Source: Pseudomonadota bacterium
GTDB taxonomy: Bacteria > Pseudomonadota > Gammaproteobacteria > Xanthomonadales > Xanthomonadaceae
DNA length: 8,804 nucleotides
Reading direction: 5' to 3'
Assembly: GCA_023423605.1 (NCBI GenBank)
Contig: JAFAFF010000142.1
Location: 1-8,804 of the forward strand
In this document: piece after piece, positions 1-5,365 of the stretch
Numbering within the stretch: the first letter of the stretch is position 1
How the letters are laid out: each line of letters begins with the position of its first letter
The notes under the pieces: generated by a model
The model's input: only the letters and a program-made list of their open reading frames with translations
The model's database searches: none
Told to the model about the DNA's origin: nothing
Program-made: the position numbers and the translations under genes

Positions 1-117
<117 letters not shown>

Positions 118-136
118 AGCGGGGCTCTGCCCCGCT
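118..136 (+). terminator. Perfect GC hairpin directly after hemF, no U-tract
   Basis: The arms AGCGGGGC (118-125) and GCCCCGCT (129-136) pair perfectly over 8 bp around a 3-base loop, starting one base after the hemF stop. No run of T follows, so this is not a canonical intrinsic terminator. It may still mark the hemF mRNA 3' end by stabilising it or by a weak or factor-assisted stop. The arm GCCCCGCT occurs again at 181-188 in the small RNA terminator stem. Confidence 0.45.
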
Positions 137-170
137 GCGCGTTGCGCCGTCAGCGGTGCTTCCGGCCCGG

Positions 171-211
171 AAAATAAAAAGCCCCGCTGACCAGGGGGAG
201 GTCAACGGGGC
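171..211 (-). terminator. Intrinsic terminator of the small RNA (and of polA read-through)
   Basis: Arms 181-192 and 200-211 pair over 12 positions with a single C/A mismatch, around a 7-base loop. On the minus strand the stem is followed by TTTTTATTTT (180-171). This is a textbook rho-independent terminator for leftward transcription. It would end both the small RNA and any transcript running on from polA. There is no T-run on the plus-strand side, so it does not serve hemF. Confidence 0.88.
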
Positions 212-295
212 CGGGGAACGGGCGCTTGGGGAGGAGCCCCCGTTCCAAGATCTTCTCCAGGGGATGGGAGAGATCCACGACAGGTATTGCGCCTG
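171..295 (-). ncRNA. sX13: sX13-like small regulatory RNA, three C-rich-loop hairpins
   Basis: Read on the minus strand, this gap holds three successive hairpins. SL1 is 275-249, a 9-bp stem with one bulge and CCCC in its loop. SL2 is 246-215, with stem arms GGAACGGG/CCCGTTCC, one internal mismatch, and CCCC in its loop. SL3 is 211-181, a 12-bp stem with one mismatch and loop TCCCCCT, followed by TTTTTATTTT (180-171), so it doubles as an intrinsic terminator. Three stem-loops with C-rich loops, a length near 115-125 nt and a site just downstream of polA match what I recall of sX13 from Xanthomonas campestris pv. vesicatoria. That RNA was reported to affect virulence and type III secretion genes through pairing of its C-rich loops with G-rich mRNA sites. 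No protein is encoded here. The 5' end is estimated, with any start from about 285 to 298 possible. Identification rests on architecture and synteny, not on alignment. Confidence 0.8.
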
Positions 296-330
296 TCGAG
301 GGCTATGGAAGCACTTTGAACATTGATGAA
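296..330 (-). promoter_or_regulatory. Weak candidate promoter for the small RNA
   Basis: On the minus strand, a CATAGC hexamer (307-302) could act as a -10 element, with TTCATC about 17 bases upstream as a poor -35. This would start transcription near 295, just before SL1. Each hexamer matches the consensus at only about three of six positions. A 7-bp inverted repeat, CGACAGG/CCTGTCG (278-284 and 292-298), overlaps the predicted start and could be an extra 5' hairpin or an operator. The assignment is tentative. Confidence 0.3.
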
Positions 331-438
331 TCGTGAAGGTAGGCCCATCGAACGGATGCGCCGACCATAATGTTCATGATTTAGTCAGGATTATTGACAG
401 AATCGACCCATTCAGGTGAATAAATGCCGTTTACGACG
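299..438. other. AT-richer spacer between polA end and small RNA
   Basis: This stretch completes the non-coding gap between hemF and polA. It is visibly richer in A and T than its surroundings, as promoter-bearing DNA often is in high-GC genomes. I see no convincing gene. A 66-codon minus-strand reading frame crosses it but starts inside polA and has no family resemblance. There is no second terminator between the polA stop and the small RNA, so polA transcripts may continue through to the small RNA terminator. Confidence 0.5.
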
Positions 439-3213
439 TCAATGGGCTTCGTCCCAGTTGCATCCGAAACCGGTATCCACCACCAGCGGAACCCGTAACG
501 TGGCCGCCTGCGACATCCGCTGAACCACTTCGCCGCGCAGTTCATCCAGGAAGCCCGCCGGGCACTCGAACACCAGCTCATCGTGCACCTGCAGGATCAT
601 CTTCGCCGGCGCACCGGATGCCTGCAGCCAGTGGTCCACGTCCACCATCGCGCGCTTGATGATGTCCGCCGCGGTGCCCTGCATCGGCGCGTTGATCGCC
701 GCCCGCTCGGCGCCGGCACGCAGGCCTTGGTTGCGGGCATTGATGTCGTTCAGGTAAAGCCGCCGCCCGAACAGCGTTTCCACATAGCCCTGCTCCCGCG
801 CCTGTTGGCGCATGCGTTCCATGAAATCGCGCACGCCCGGGTAACGGCTGAAATACAGCGCCACATAATCCTGTGCCTGGCCGCGGTCGATGCCCAGGTT
901 GCGGGCCAGGCCGAACGCGCTCATGCCATACATCAGGCCGAAGTTGATCGCCTTGGCCGCGCGGCGTTCGTTGCTGGTCACCTCGTCCAGCGTGCGTCCG
1001 AACACTTCGGCGGCGGTGGCGCGGTGTACGTCGGCGCCCTGCTCGAAGGCCCGCACCAGACCGGGATCTTCCGACAGGTGGGCCATGATCCGCAGCTCGA
1101 TCTGCGAATAATCCGCGGCCAGCAGCACGCTGCCTTCCGGGGCCACGAACGCCCGGCGGATGCGGCGGCCGTCCTCGGTACGGATCGGGATGTTCTGCAG
1201 GTTCGGATCGGACGAGGACAGCCGGCCGGTCGCCGCGCCGGACTGGTGGTAGCTGGTGTGCACGCGGCCGGTGTCGGCGTTGACCATTTCCGGCAGCTTG
1301 TCGGTATAGGTGCTGCGCAGCTTGGCCAGGCCGCGATATTCCAGGATCACCCGAGGCAGCTCATGCTGGTCGGCGATGGCTTCCAGCGCTTCCTCGTTGG
1401 TGCTTGGCTGGCCCTTCGGGGTCTTCACGAGGGCCGGCAGCTTCAGTTCGTCGAACAGCACCGCCTGCAGCTGCTTGGGCGAATCCAGGTTGAAGCTGCG
1501 CCCTGCCAGCGCGGTGGCTTTCTGCTGCGCAGCCAGCATCCGCGATGACAGGTCCTGGCTCTGCCGGCGCAGTTCCTCGAAATCCACCCGGACGCCGTTG
1601 GCTTCGATGCGCGCCAGCACCGGCACCAGCGGCATCTCGATCCCGCGATACACCTGGTCCAGCGATGGCACGGCCAGCAGCTGCGGCTGCAGCGCGCGGT
1701 GCAGGCGCAGGGTGATGTCGGCATCTTCGGCGGCGTAGCGGCTGGCCTCCTCGATGCCCACCTGCGAGAAGGAGATCTGCTTTGCGCCCTTGCCGGCCAC
1801 GTCCTCGAACTTCACGGTGGCATAGCCCAGGTAACGCTGCGCCAGCGAATCCATGTCGTGGCGCGTGGCGGTGGAGTTCAGCACGAAGCTTTCCAGCATG
1901 GTGTCGTCGTGATAACCGCGCACCTCCACCCCATGGCGGCGCAGCACATGCAGGTCGTACTTGCCGTGCTGGCCGAGTTTCTTCTTCGCAGGGTCCTCCA
2001 GTACCGGGCGCAGCGCATCCAGCACCTGCTGCAACGGCAGCTGCTCCGGTGCGCCCGGATAATCGTGGCCCACGGGAATGTAGGCGGCCTTTCCCGGCTC
2101 CACCGCCAGACTGATGCCGACCAGACGCGCACGCATGGCATCCAGCGCATCGGTCTCGGTATCGAAAGCGATCAGTTCCGCCTGCCGCAGGCGCTCCACC
2201 CAGGCCTGCAGCTGCGCCGTTTCCAGCACCATTTCATAATCCCCCGGCGCCGACAGCGCCGGATCATGCGCCGTTTCCGTGACCTCCTGGCCTGACCCCC
2301 GGGCGAAGCCCGCCGCGGTACCGCGCAGGCTCGGCACGGCCTCGTTCACCGCAGTCGGCGGCGCCGATGCGCCATCCAGTTCCTTCAAGGCCTGGGTGAA
2401 ACCGTAGCGGAGGTACAGTTCGCGCAGCACATCGGCATCGCGTTCGCGCAGCGGCAGGTCCTCGGGACCGGCGTCCAGCGCGATGTCGGTGCGGATGGTC
2501 ACCAGTTCGCGGTTCAGCGGCAAACGCTCCAGCGCGGCACGCAGGTTTTCGCCGATCTTGCCCTTCATGGCCGGCGCGGCGGCGATCACCCCGTCCAGGT
2601 GCTGGTATTCGGCCAGCCACTTGGCGGCGGTCTTCGGGCCGCATTTTTCCACGCCGGGCACGTTGTCCACGGCATCGCCCATCAGTGCCAGCAGGTCCAC
2701 GATCTGGTCGGCGCGCACGCCGAACTTGTCCATCACCGCCGCATCCGAATCCATGCGGCTGCCGGTCATGGTGTTGACCAGTTCGATGCCGGGACGGACC
2801 AGCTGGGCGAAGTCCTTGTCGCCGGTGGAGATGGTGACGGACAACCCGCGTTCCAGGCCCTGCAGCGCCAGCGTACCGATCACATCATCCGCTTCCACGC
2901 CGGGAACGCGCAGGATGCTGATGCCCAGCGCTTCGACGATGCGGCACATCGGTTCCACCTGGCTGCGCAGTTCATCGGGCATCGGCGGACGGTTGGCCTT
3001 GTACTGGTCGTACAGGTCGTCACGGAAGGTCCTGCCCGGCGCATCGACGACGAACGCGACGTGGGCGGGGCGCTCCTTCAGCGTGGCACGCAGCATGTTG
3101 ACCACCCCGAACAGCGCGCCGGTGGGCTCCCCCTGCGCATTGGACAGCGGCGGCAGCGCGTGGAACGCGCGGTACAGGTAACTGGACCCGTCGATAAGGA
3201 CTAATCTGCTCAT
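439..3213 (-). CDS. polA: DNA polymerase I (5' nuclease, 3'-5' exonuclease and polymerase)
   Basis: The protein has 924 residues, close to the 928 of E. coli PolA, and acts in Okazaki fragment maturation and repair gap filling. Residues 1-280 are the 5' nuclease: VEADD (106-110), TGDKD (130-134), and GDAVDNVPG (179-187) leading into the helix-hairpin-helix. Residues about 325-515 are the 3'-5' proofreading domain. All its catalytic positions are present: D351 and E353 in DTET, D420 in KYD, and Y493 and D497 in YAAEDAD, each offset by four from E. coli. Residues about 525-924 are the polymerase: motif A DYSQIELR (701-708), motif B RRAAKAINFGLMYG (750-763) and motif C VHDE (876-879). The linker at about 283-325 is low in complexity and poorly conserved in type. 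No good Shine-Dalgarno precedes the ATG at 3213; a TAGAAT lies six bases upstream, so a leaderless mRNA is possible. The next gene leftward is the small RNA. Confidence 0.98.
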   Translation of the reverse strand: MSRLVLIDGSSYLYRAFHALPPLSNAQGEPTGALFGVVNMLRATLKERPAHVAFVVDAPGRTFRDDLYDQYKANRPPMPDELRSQVEPMCRIVEALGISILRVPGVEADDVIGTLALQGLERGLSVTISTGDKDFAQLVRPGIELVNTMTGSRMDSDAAVMDKFGVRADQIVDLLALMGDAVDNVPGVEKCGPKTAAKWLAEYQHLDGVIAAAPAMKGKIGENLRAALERLPLNRELVTIRTDIALDAGPEDLPLRERDADVLRELYLRYGFTQALKELDGASAPPTAVNEAVPSLRGTAAGFARGSGQEVTETAHDPALSAPGDYEMVLETAQLQAWVERLRQAELIAFDTETDALDAMRARLVGISLAVEPGKAAYIPVGHDYPGAPEQLPLQQVLDALRPVLEDPAKKKLGQHGKYDLHVLRRHGVEVRGYHDDTMLESFVLNSTATRHDMDSLAQRYLGYATVKFEDVAGKGAKQISFSQVGIEEASRYAAEDADITLRLHRALQPQLLAVPSLDQVYRGIEMPLVPVLARIEANGVRVDFEELRRQSQDLSSRMLAAQQKATALAGRSFNLDSPKQLQAVLFDELKLPALVKTPKGQPSTNEEALEAIADQHELPRVILEYRGLAKLRSTYTDKLPEMVNADTGRVHTSYHQSGAATGRLSSSDPNLQNIPIRTEDGRRIRRAFVAPEGSVLLAADYSQIELRIMAHLSEDPGLVRAFEQGADVHRATAAEVFGRTLDEVTSNERRAAKAINFGLMYGMSAFGLARNLGIDRGQAQDYVALYFSRYPGVRDFMERMRQQAREQGYVETLFGRRLYLNDINARNQGLRAGAERAAINAPMQGTAADIIKRAMVDVDHWLQASGAPAKMILQVHDELVFECPAGFLDELRGEVVQRMSQAATLRVPLVVDTGFGCNWDEAH

Positions 3214-3219
3214 GCGACG

Positions 3220-3225
3220 ATTCTA
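3220..3225 (-). promoter_or_regulatory. Possible polA -10 box, leaderless arrangement
   Basis: The minus strand reads TAGAAT here (5 of 6 matches to TATAAT), ending seven bases before the A of the polA ATG. A normal -10 to +1 distance puts the start of transcription at or next to the start codon, which also lacks a Shine-Dalgarno sequence. No good -35 is visible at 16-18 bases, so the call is weak. Confidence 0.3.
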
Positions 3226-3263
3226 CGCGCCCGGCCTGCACGGCGGTGTCGCACGCCGGGCCC

Positions 3264-3269
3264 TATAAT
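3264..3269 (+). promoter_or_regulatory. Consensus -10 box (TATAAT) for the lipoprotein gene
   Basis: An exact TATAAT sits 34 bases before the ATG at 3303, giving an expected transcription start near 3276 and a 5' leader of about 27 bases. The leader holds AAAGGA (3287-3292), ten bases before the ATG, as the ribosome binding site. The -35 region is GC-rich and matches poorly. The box lies inside the longer reading frame that begins at 3246, which argues against that upstream start. Confidence 0.6.
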
Positions 3270-3302
3270 CGGCAGTCCCTCCCGGCAAAGGATCCGCGCA
3301 CG

Positions 3303-3599
3303 ATGAAGACCCTGTCGCTTGCTCCGTCGGCTTTACTCGCTCTCGTGCTGGCTGGTTGCGCCACTTCAGGCGGTGCCGGCCTGCCGCCGGTGGATGTTGC
3401 CGGTGCGGATATCGCCCAGCGCACCCTGGACAATGGCGACGTGGTGGAGGAATACCGCGTCTCCGGCCAGCTGCGCATGGTCAAGGTGACACCGGCGCGC
3501 GGCGCGCCGTATTACCTGTACGACAAGAACGGCGATGGCCGCATGGACAACGACAAGGACGGTGTCTCGCCGGTGTACTGGAAGCTCTACAGCTGGTGA
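3303..3599 (+). CDS. DUF2782-type lipoprotein with EF-hand-like loop
   Basis: This 98-residue protein starts with a short basic N-terminus, a hydrophobic core and the lipobox LAGC, with the lipidated cysteine at C19. Position +2 is Ala, which favours sorting to the outer membrane. The mature part carries EEYRVSGQLRMVKVTP (49-64) and PYYLYDKNGDG (69-79). I associate this pattern with the DUF2782 family, small envelope proteins of unknown function often found near polA in gammaproteobacteria. Residues 74-86 have acidic or Asn side chains at alternate positions (D74, N76, D78, D82, D84, D86), much like a calcium-binding EF-hand loop. The start at 3303 is chosen over 3246 because of the TATAAT at 3264, the AAAGGA site and the well-placed signal peptide. 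The gene diverges from polA, with 89 bases between the starts. Its role is unknown; metal binding is an inference from the loop. Confidence 0.9.
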   Translation: MKTLSLAPSALLALVLAGCATSGGAGLPPVDVAGADIAQRTLDNGDVVEEYRVSGQLRMVKVTPARGAPYYLYDKNGDGRMDNDKDGVSPVYWKLYSW

Positions 3600-3675
3600 C
3601 CCGCATGCACTTCCGCGCTCCTGGCACGCCCGTTGCATGGCTGCGGGCATCCGTTACCGTTTCGTATTTCCGGCA

Positions 3676-3918
3676 ATGAGCAGTCCCGAGCGACGCAACC
3701 CTCCCATCGACCAGGCCACCCTGCGCCAGGGCCTGACGCCCGAGCAGCTGGCTGCCGTGGAAACGCTGGAGCATTTCGGCTGGCAGTTGCGTTTCGTGCG
3801 GCGTCCGCTGTTCCGTGAGCCGATTCCGGTGCTGTTCGACCGCGCCGGCGAGCGCTACGTAGTGCTGCAGGCCGATGGCAGCCTGGACGATTCGCAGACA
3901 CTCAAGCTGCGCGACTGA
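3676..3918 (+). CDS. Small conserved-looking protein of unknown function (80 aa)
   Basis: The predicted product has 80 residues. It contains LTPEQLAAVETLEHFGWQLRF (20-40, an amphipathic helix then a strand), VRRPLFREPIPVLFD (41-55), and RYVVLQADGSL (60-70). The alternating strand pattern suggests a compact beta-rich fold, with no signal peptide and no membrane segment, hence a cytoplasmic protein. I recall similar short proteins in other gammaproteobacteria but can name no family or function. The ATG at 3676 is chosen because the sequence in front of it (from 3535 or 3637) reads as low-quality peptide overlapping the lipoprotein gene. There is no clear Shine-Dalgarno for any choice. It lies 76 bases after the lipoprotein gene on the same strand and could be co-transcribed. 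It converges on the universal stress protein gene. Confidence 0.72.
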   Translation: MSSPERRNPPIDQATLRQGLTPEQLAAVETLEHFGWQLRFVRRPLFREPIPVLFDRAGERYVVLQADGSLDDSQTLKLRD

Positions 3919-3942
3919 ACGGCCCGGTAAAGCAGCGAACGG

Positions 3943-3978
3943 AAAAAATGGCGCCGACCGCATCCTGCGGCCGACGCC
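3943..3978 (-). terminator. Intrinsic terminator of the universal stress protein gene
   Basis: Arms 3950-3962 and 3966-3978 form a 13-bp stem (two G-U pairs on the minus-strand RNA) with a 3-base loop. On the minus strand this is followed by ATTTTTT (3949-3943). It lies 58 bases beyond the stop of the stress protein gene and works in its direction only. The convergent 80-residue gene has no T-run on its own side. Confidence 0.88.
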
Positions 3979-4036
3979 GGGTCCCCTCCCCAGGGAACGC
4001 TGTGCGGACAGCCCGAAGGGCGCCCTTGAAGACAGC

Positions 4037-4483
4037 TCAGCGGATCACCAGCACCGGCAGGGTGCTGCGCGCCAGCACCTCGGCGGTCTGGCTGCCCAGC
4101 AACACGCGGGTCACGCCACGGCGGCCGTGCGAGGTCATCACGATCAGGTCGGCATTGCGCTCGGTGGCGGTATCGATCACGCCATCGGCCGCGTAGCGAT
4201 CCAGCACGTGGATGCCGTTGGCCTGGACGCCTTCCTGCCGTGCCCTGGCCAGGGCGGGCTGCAGGATCTTCTGCGCCGCTTCCTCACGGTCCGCCTTGTA
4301 TTCGGGGCTGTTCATGTATCCCACGCTCCAGCCCATGGCGTCGTACATGCCGACCGCCCAAGGCTCGGACACGGTGACGATATCGACCTCGGCGCCGAGG
4401 CCCCTGGCGAGTTCCAGGCCCTTGAGCAGGCCCTTTTCGGCCAGCTCCGAGCCATCGGTGGCAATCAGGATGCGCGTGTACAT
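4037..4483 (-). CDS. Universal stress protein, UspA family, ATP-binding type
   Basis: The 148-residue cytoplasmic protein is a single Usp domain. It begins MYTRILIATDGSE, with the conserved strand-1 Asp at D10, and ends in the typical PVLVIR. The nucleotide-binding signature is present as T117-x2-G120-x9-G130-S131 within MTSHGRRGVTRVLLGS, so the first Gly of the usual G-2x-G-9x-G(S/T) pattern is Thr, a common variant. Such proteins bind ATP and support survival under starvation, oxidative or oxygen-limiting stress. The start at 4483 is fixed by AAAGGAG (4496-4490) six bases upstream; a longer frame to 4525 lacks such a site and adds an untypical extension. The gene is monocistronic, with its own terminator at 3943-3978. 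An FNR/ANR-like box at 4552-4565 suggests induction when oxygen is low. The exact paralogue name cannot be given. Confidence 0.95.
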   Translation of the reverse strand: MYTRILIATDGSELAEKGLLKGLELARGLGAEVDIVTVSEPWAVGMYDAMGWSVGYMNSPEYKADREEAAQKILQPALARARQEGVQANGIHVLDRYAADGVIDTATERNADLIVMTSHGRRGVTRVLLGSQTAEVLARSTLPVLVIR

Positions 4484-4516
4484 GGCAGGCTCCTTTGGCG
4501 GTCCGCCGGATGGGAA

Positions 4517-4565
4517 CGACACCATTGCACACCCGGCGTGCAGGCGGCGCCTTGAGCTGGATCAA
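4517..4565 (-). promoter_or_regulatory. FNR/ANR-type box and class II promoter for the stress protein gene
   Basis: Positions 4552-4565 read TTGAGCTGGATCAA, which differs from the FNR/ANR consensus TTGAT-N4-ATCAA at one base. On the minus strand a TGCAAT hexamer lies at 4529-4524. If it is the -10 element, transcription starts near 4517 and the box is centred at about -41.5, the standard position for class II activation by FNR-type regulators. Around the corresponding place on the plus strand (4588-4593) the sequence is GCCGAC, so the box appears aimed at the stress protein and not at the divergent ThuA gene. Box and spacing are seen directly; oxygen control is inferred. Confidence 0.65.
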
Positions 4566-4611
4566 TGCGCTGCAGCATGGAGCAGGTGCCGACGCGTGGC
4601 ATGATCGGCCC

Positions 4612-5325
4612 ATGCGACTGTCCCTGCCGCTCTGCCTGTGCCTCGCCCTGCTGCCATGGCCGACATCGGCCGCCGACGCCATCCTGGTGTTCAGCCGTAC
4701 CGCCGGCTTCCGCCACGACTCCATTCCGGTCGCGGTGGACACCCTGCGCGCGCTGGCCGCCGAACAGGGCCTGCGCACCGTCCACAGCGAAGACAGCATG
4801 GTATTCAACCCACAGGCGCTTGGGCAGTTCCGCGCGGTGGTCTTCGCCAACACCACCGGTGATGTGCTGGATACCGCGCAGCAGCGCGCGCTGCAGGCAT
4901 ATGTCGAAGGCGGTGGCGGCTTCATGGGCCTGCATTCGGCCGCCGATACCGAGTACGACTGGCCGTGGTATGGCGAGCTGGTGGGCGCCTGGTTCCACTC
5001 GCATCCGCCCGGGCTGCAGCACGCGCAGGCCACCCTGCGCGGCGATGGGCAGGATGGCCGGCAGTGGCAGGTGGAAGACGAAATCTACAACTATCGGCGC
5101 AATCCGCGGCCCTGGGTACAGGTGCTGGCGACGGTGGATGAAGCCAGCTACGCAGGCGGCACGATGGGCGACGACCATCCGATCGCCTGGTGTCGTCCCA
5201 TCAAAGGTGGCCGAAGCTGGTATACCGGCTTCGGCCACGATCCAGCCGTATTCGACGACACCGGGGTCCGCGCCCTGCTGCGGCGCGGGCTGGCCTATGC
5301 GGTCGGTGCTTCGGCACGATGTTGA
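4612..5325 (+). CDS. Exported ThuA-domain protein
   Basis: The 237-residue protein begins with a signal peptide: short basic start, hydrophobic LCLCLALLPW, and a likely cleavage near TSA|ADA (after residue 20). The mature part is one ThuA domain (class I glutamine amidotransferase-like fold). Hallmarks are ILVFSRTAGFRHDSI (24-38), GGGGFMGLHSAADTEYDWPWY (100-120), the His-rich WFHSHP (128-133), EDEIYNY (155-161), and the closing GGRSWYTGFGHD (199-210). ThuA was first tied to trehalose and sucrose use in rhizobia, and relatives act on or near 3-keto-sugars; the substrate here is unknown. The start at 4612 gives a proper signal peptide, whereas the longer frame from 4495 would bury it and run across the FNR-like box. 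No clear Shine-Dalgarno is present. It is divergent from the stress protein gene and converges on the large minus-strand gene 40 bases away. I see no terminator in that gap. Confidence 0.9.
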   Translation: MRLSLPLCLCLALLPWPTSAADAILVFSRTAGFRHDSIPVAVDTLRALAAEQGLRTVHSEDSMVFNPQALGQFRAVVFANTTGDVLDTAQQRALQAYVEGGGGFMGLHSAADTEYDWPWYGELVGAWFHSHPPGLQHAQATLRGDGQDGRQWQVEDEIYNYRRNPRPWVQVLATVDEASYAGGTMGDDHPIAWCRPIKGGRSWYTGFGHDPAVFDDTGVRALLRRGLAYAVGASARC

Positions 5326-5365
5326 ACGTGTAATGGCACGGTTCTGAGAGCGCATCAGTAACCGG

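Noticed and set aside
317..376. 8-bp inverted repeat TGAACATT / AATGTTCA 44 bases apart
   Set aside because: An inverted pair of this length is not unlikely by chance in a region this size, and the spacing fits no common operator.
381..581. A 66-codon minus-strand frame crossing the polA stop
   Set aside because: It begins inside polA in another frame, has a Trp/Arg/Cys-rich composition and no ribosome binding site.
583..3204. Long plus-strand open frames opposite polA (for example 583-1548, 1699-2295, 2599-3204)
   Set aside because: They are antisense shadows of a fully intact polA in high-GC DNA. Their translations are rich in His, Arg and Gln with no recognisable domain.
3246..3302. Upstream start for the lipoprotein gene
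   Set aside because: It would put 19 untypical residues before the signal peptide and cover the TATAAT and AAAGGA elements.
3628..3648. Short GCCCG/CGGGC hairpin after the lipoprotein gene
   Set aside because: The stem is only 5 bp with a long loop and no T-run, so it is too weak to call a terminator.
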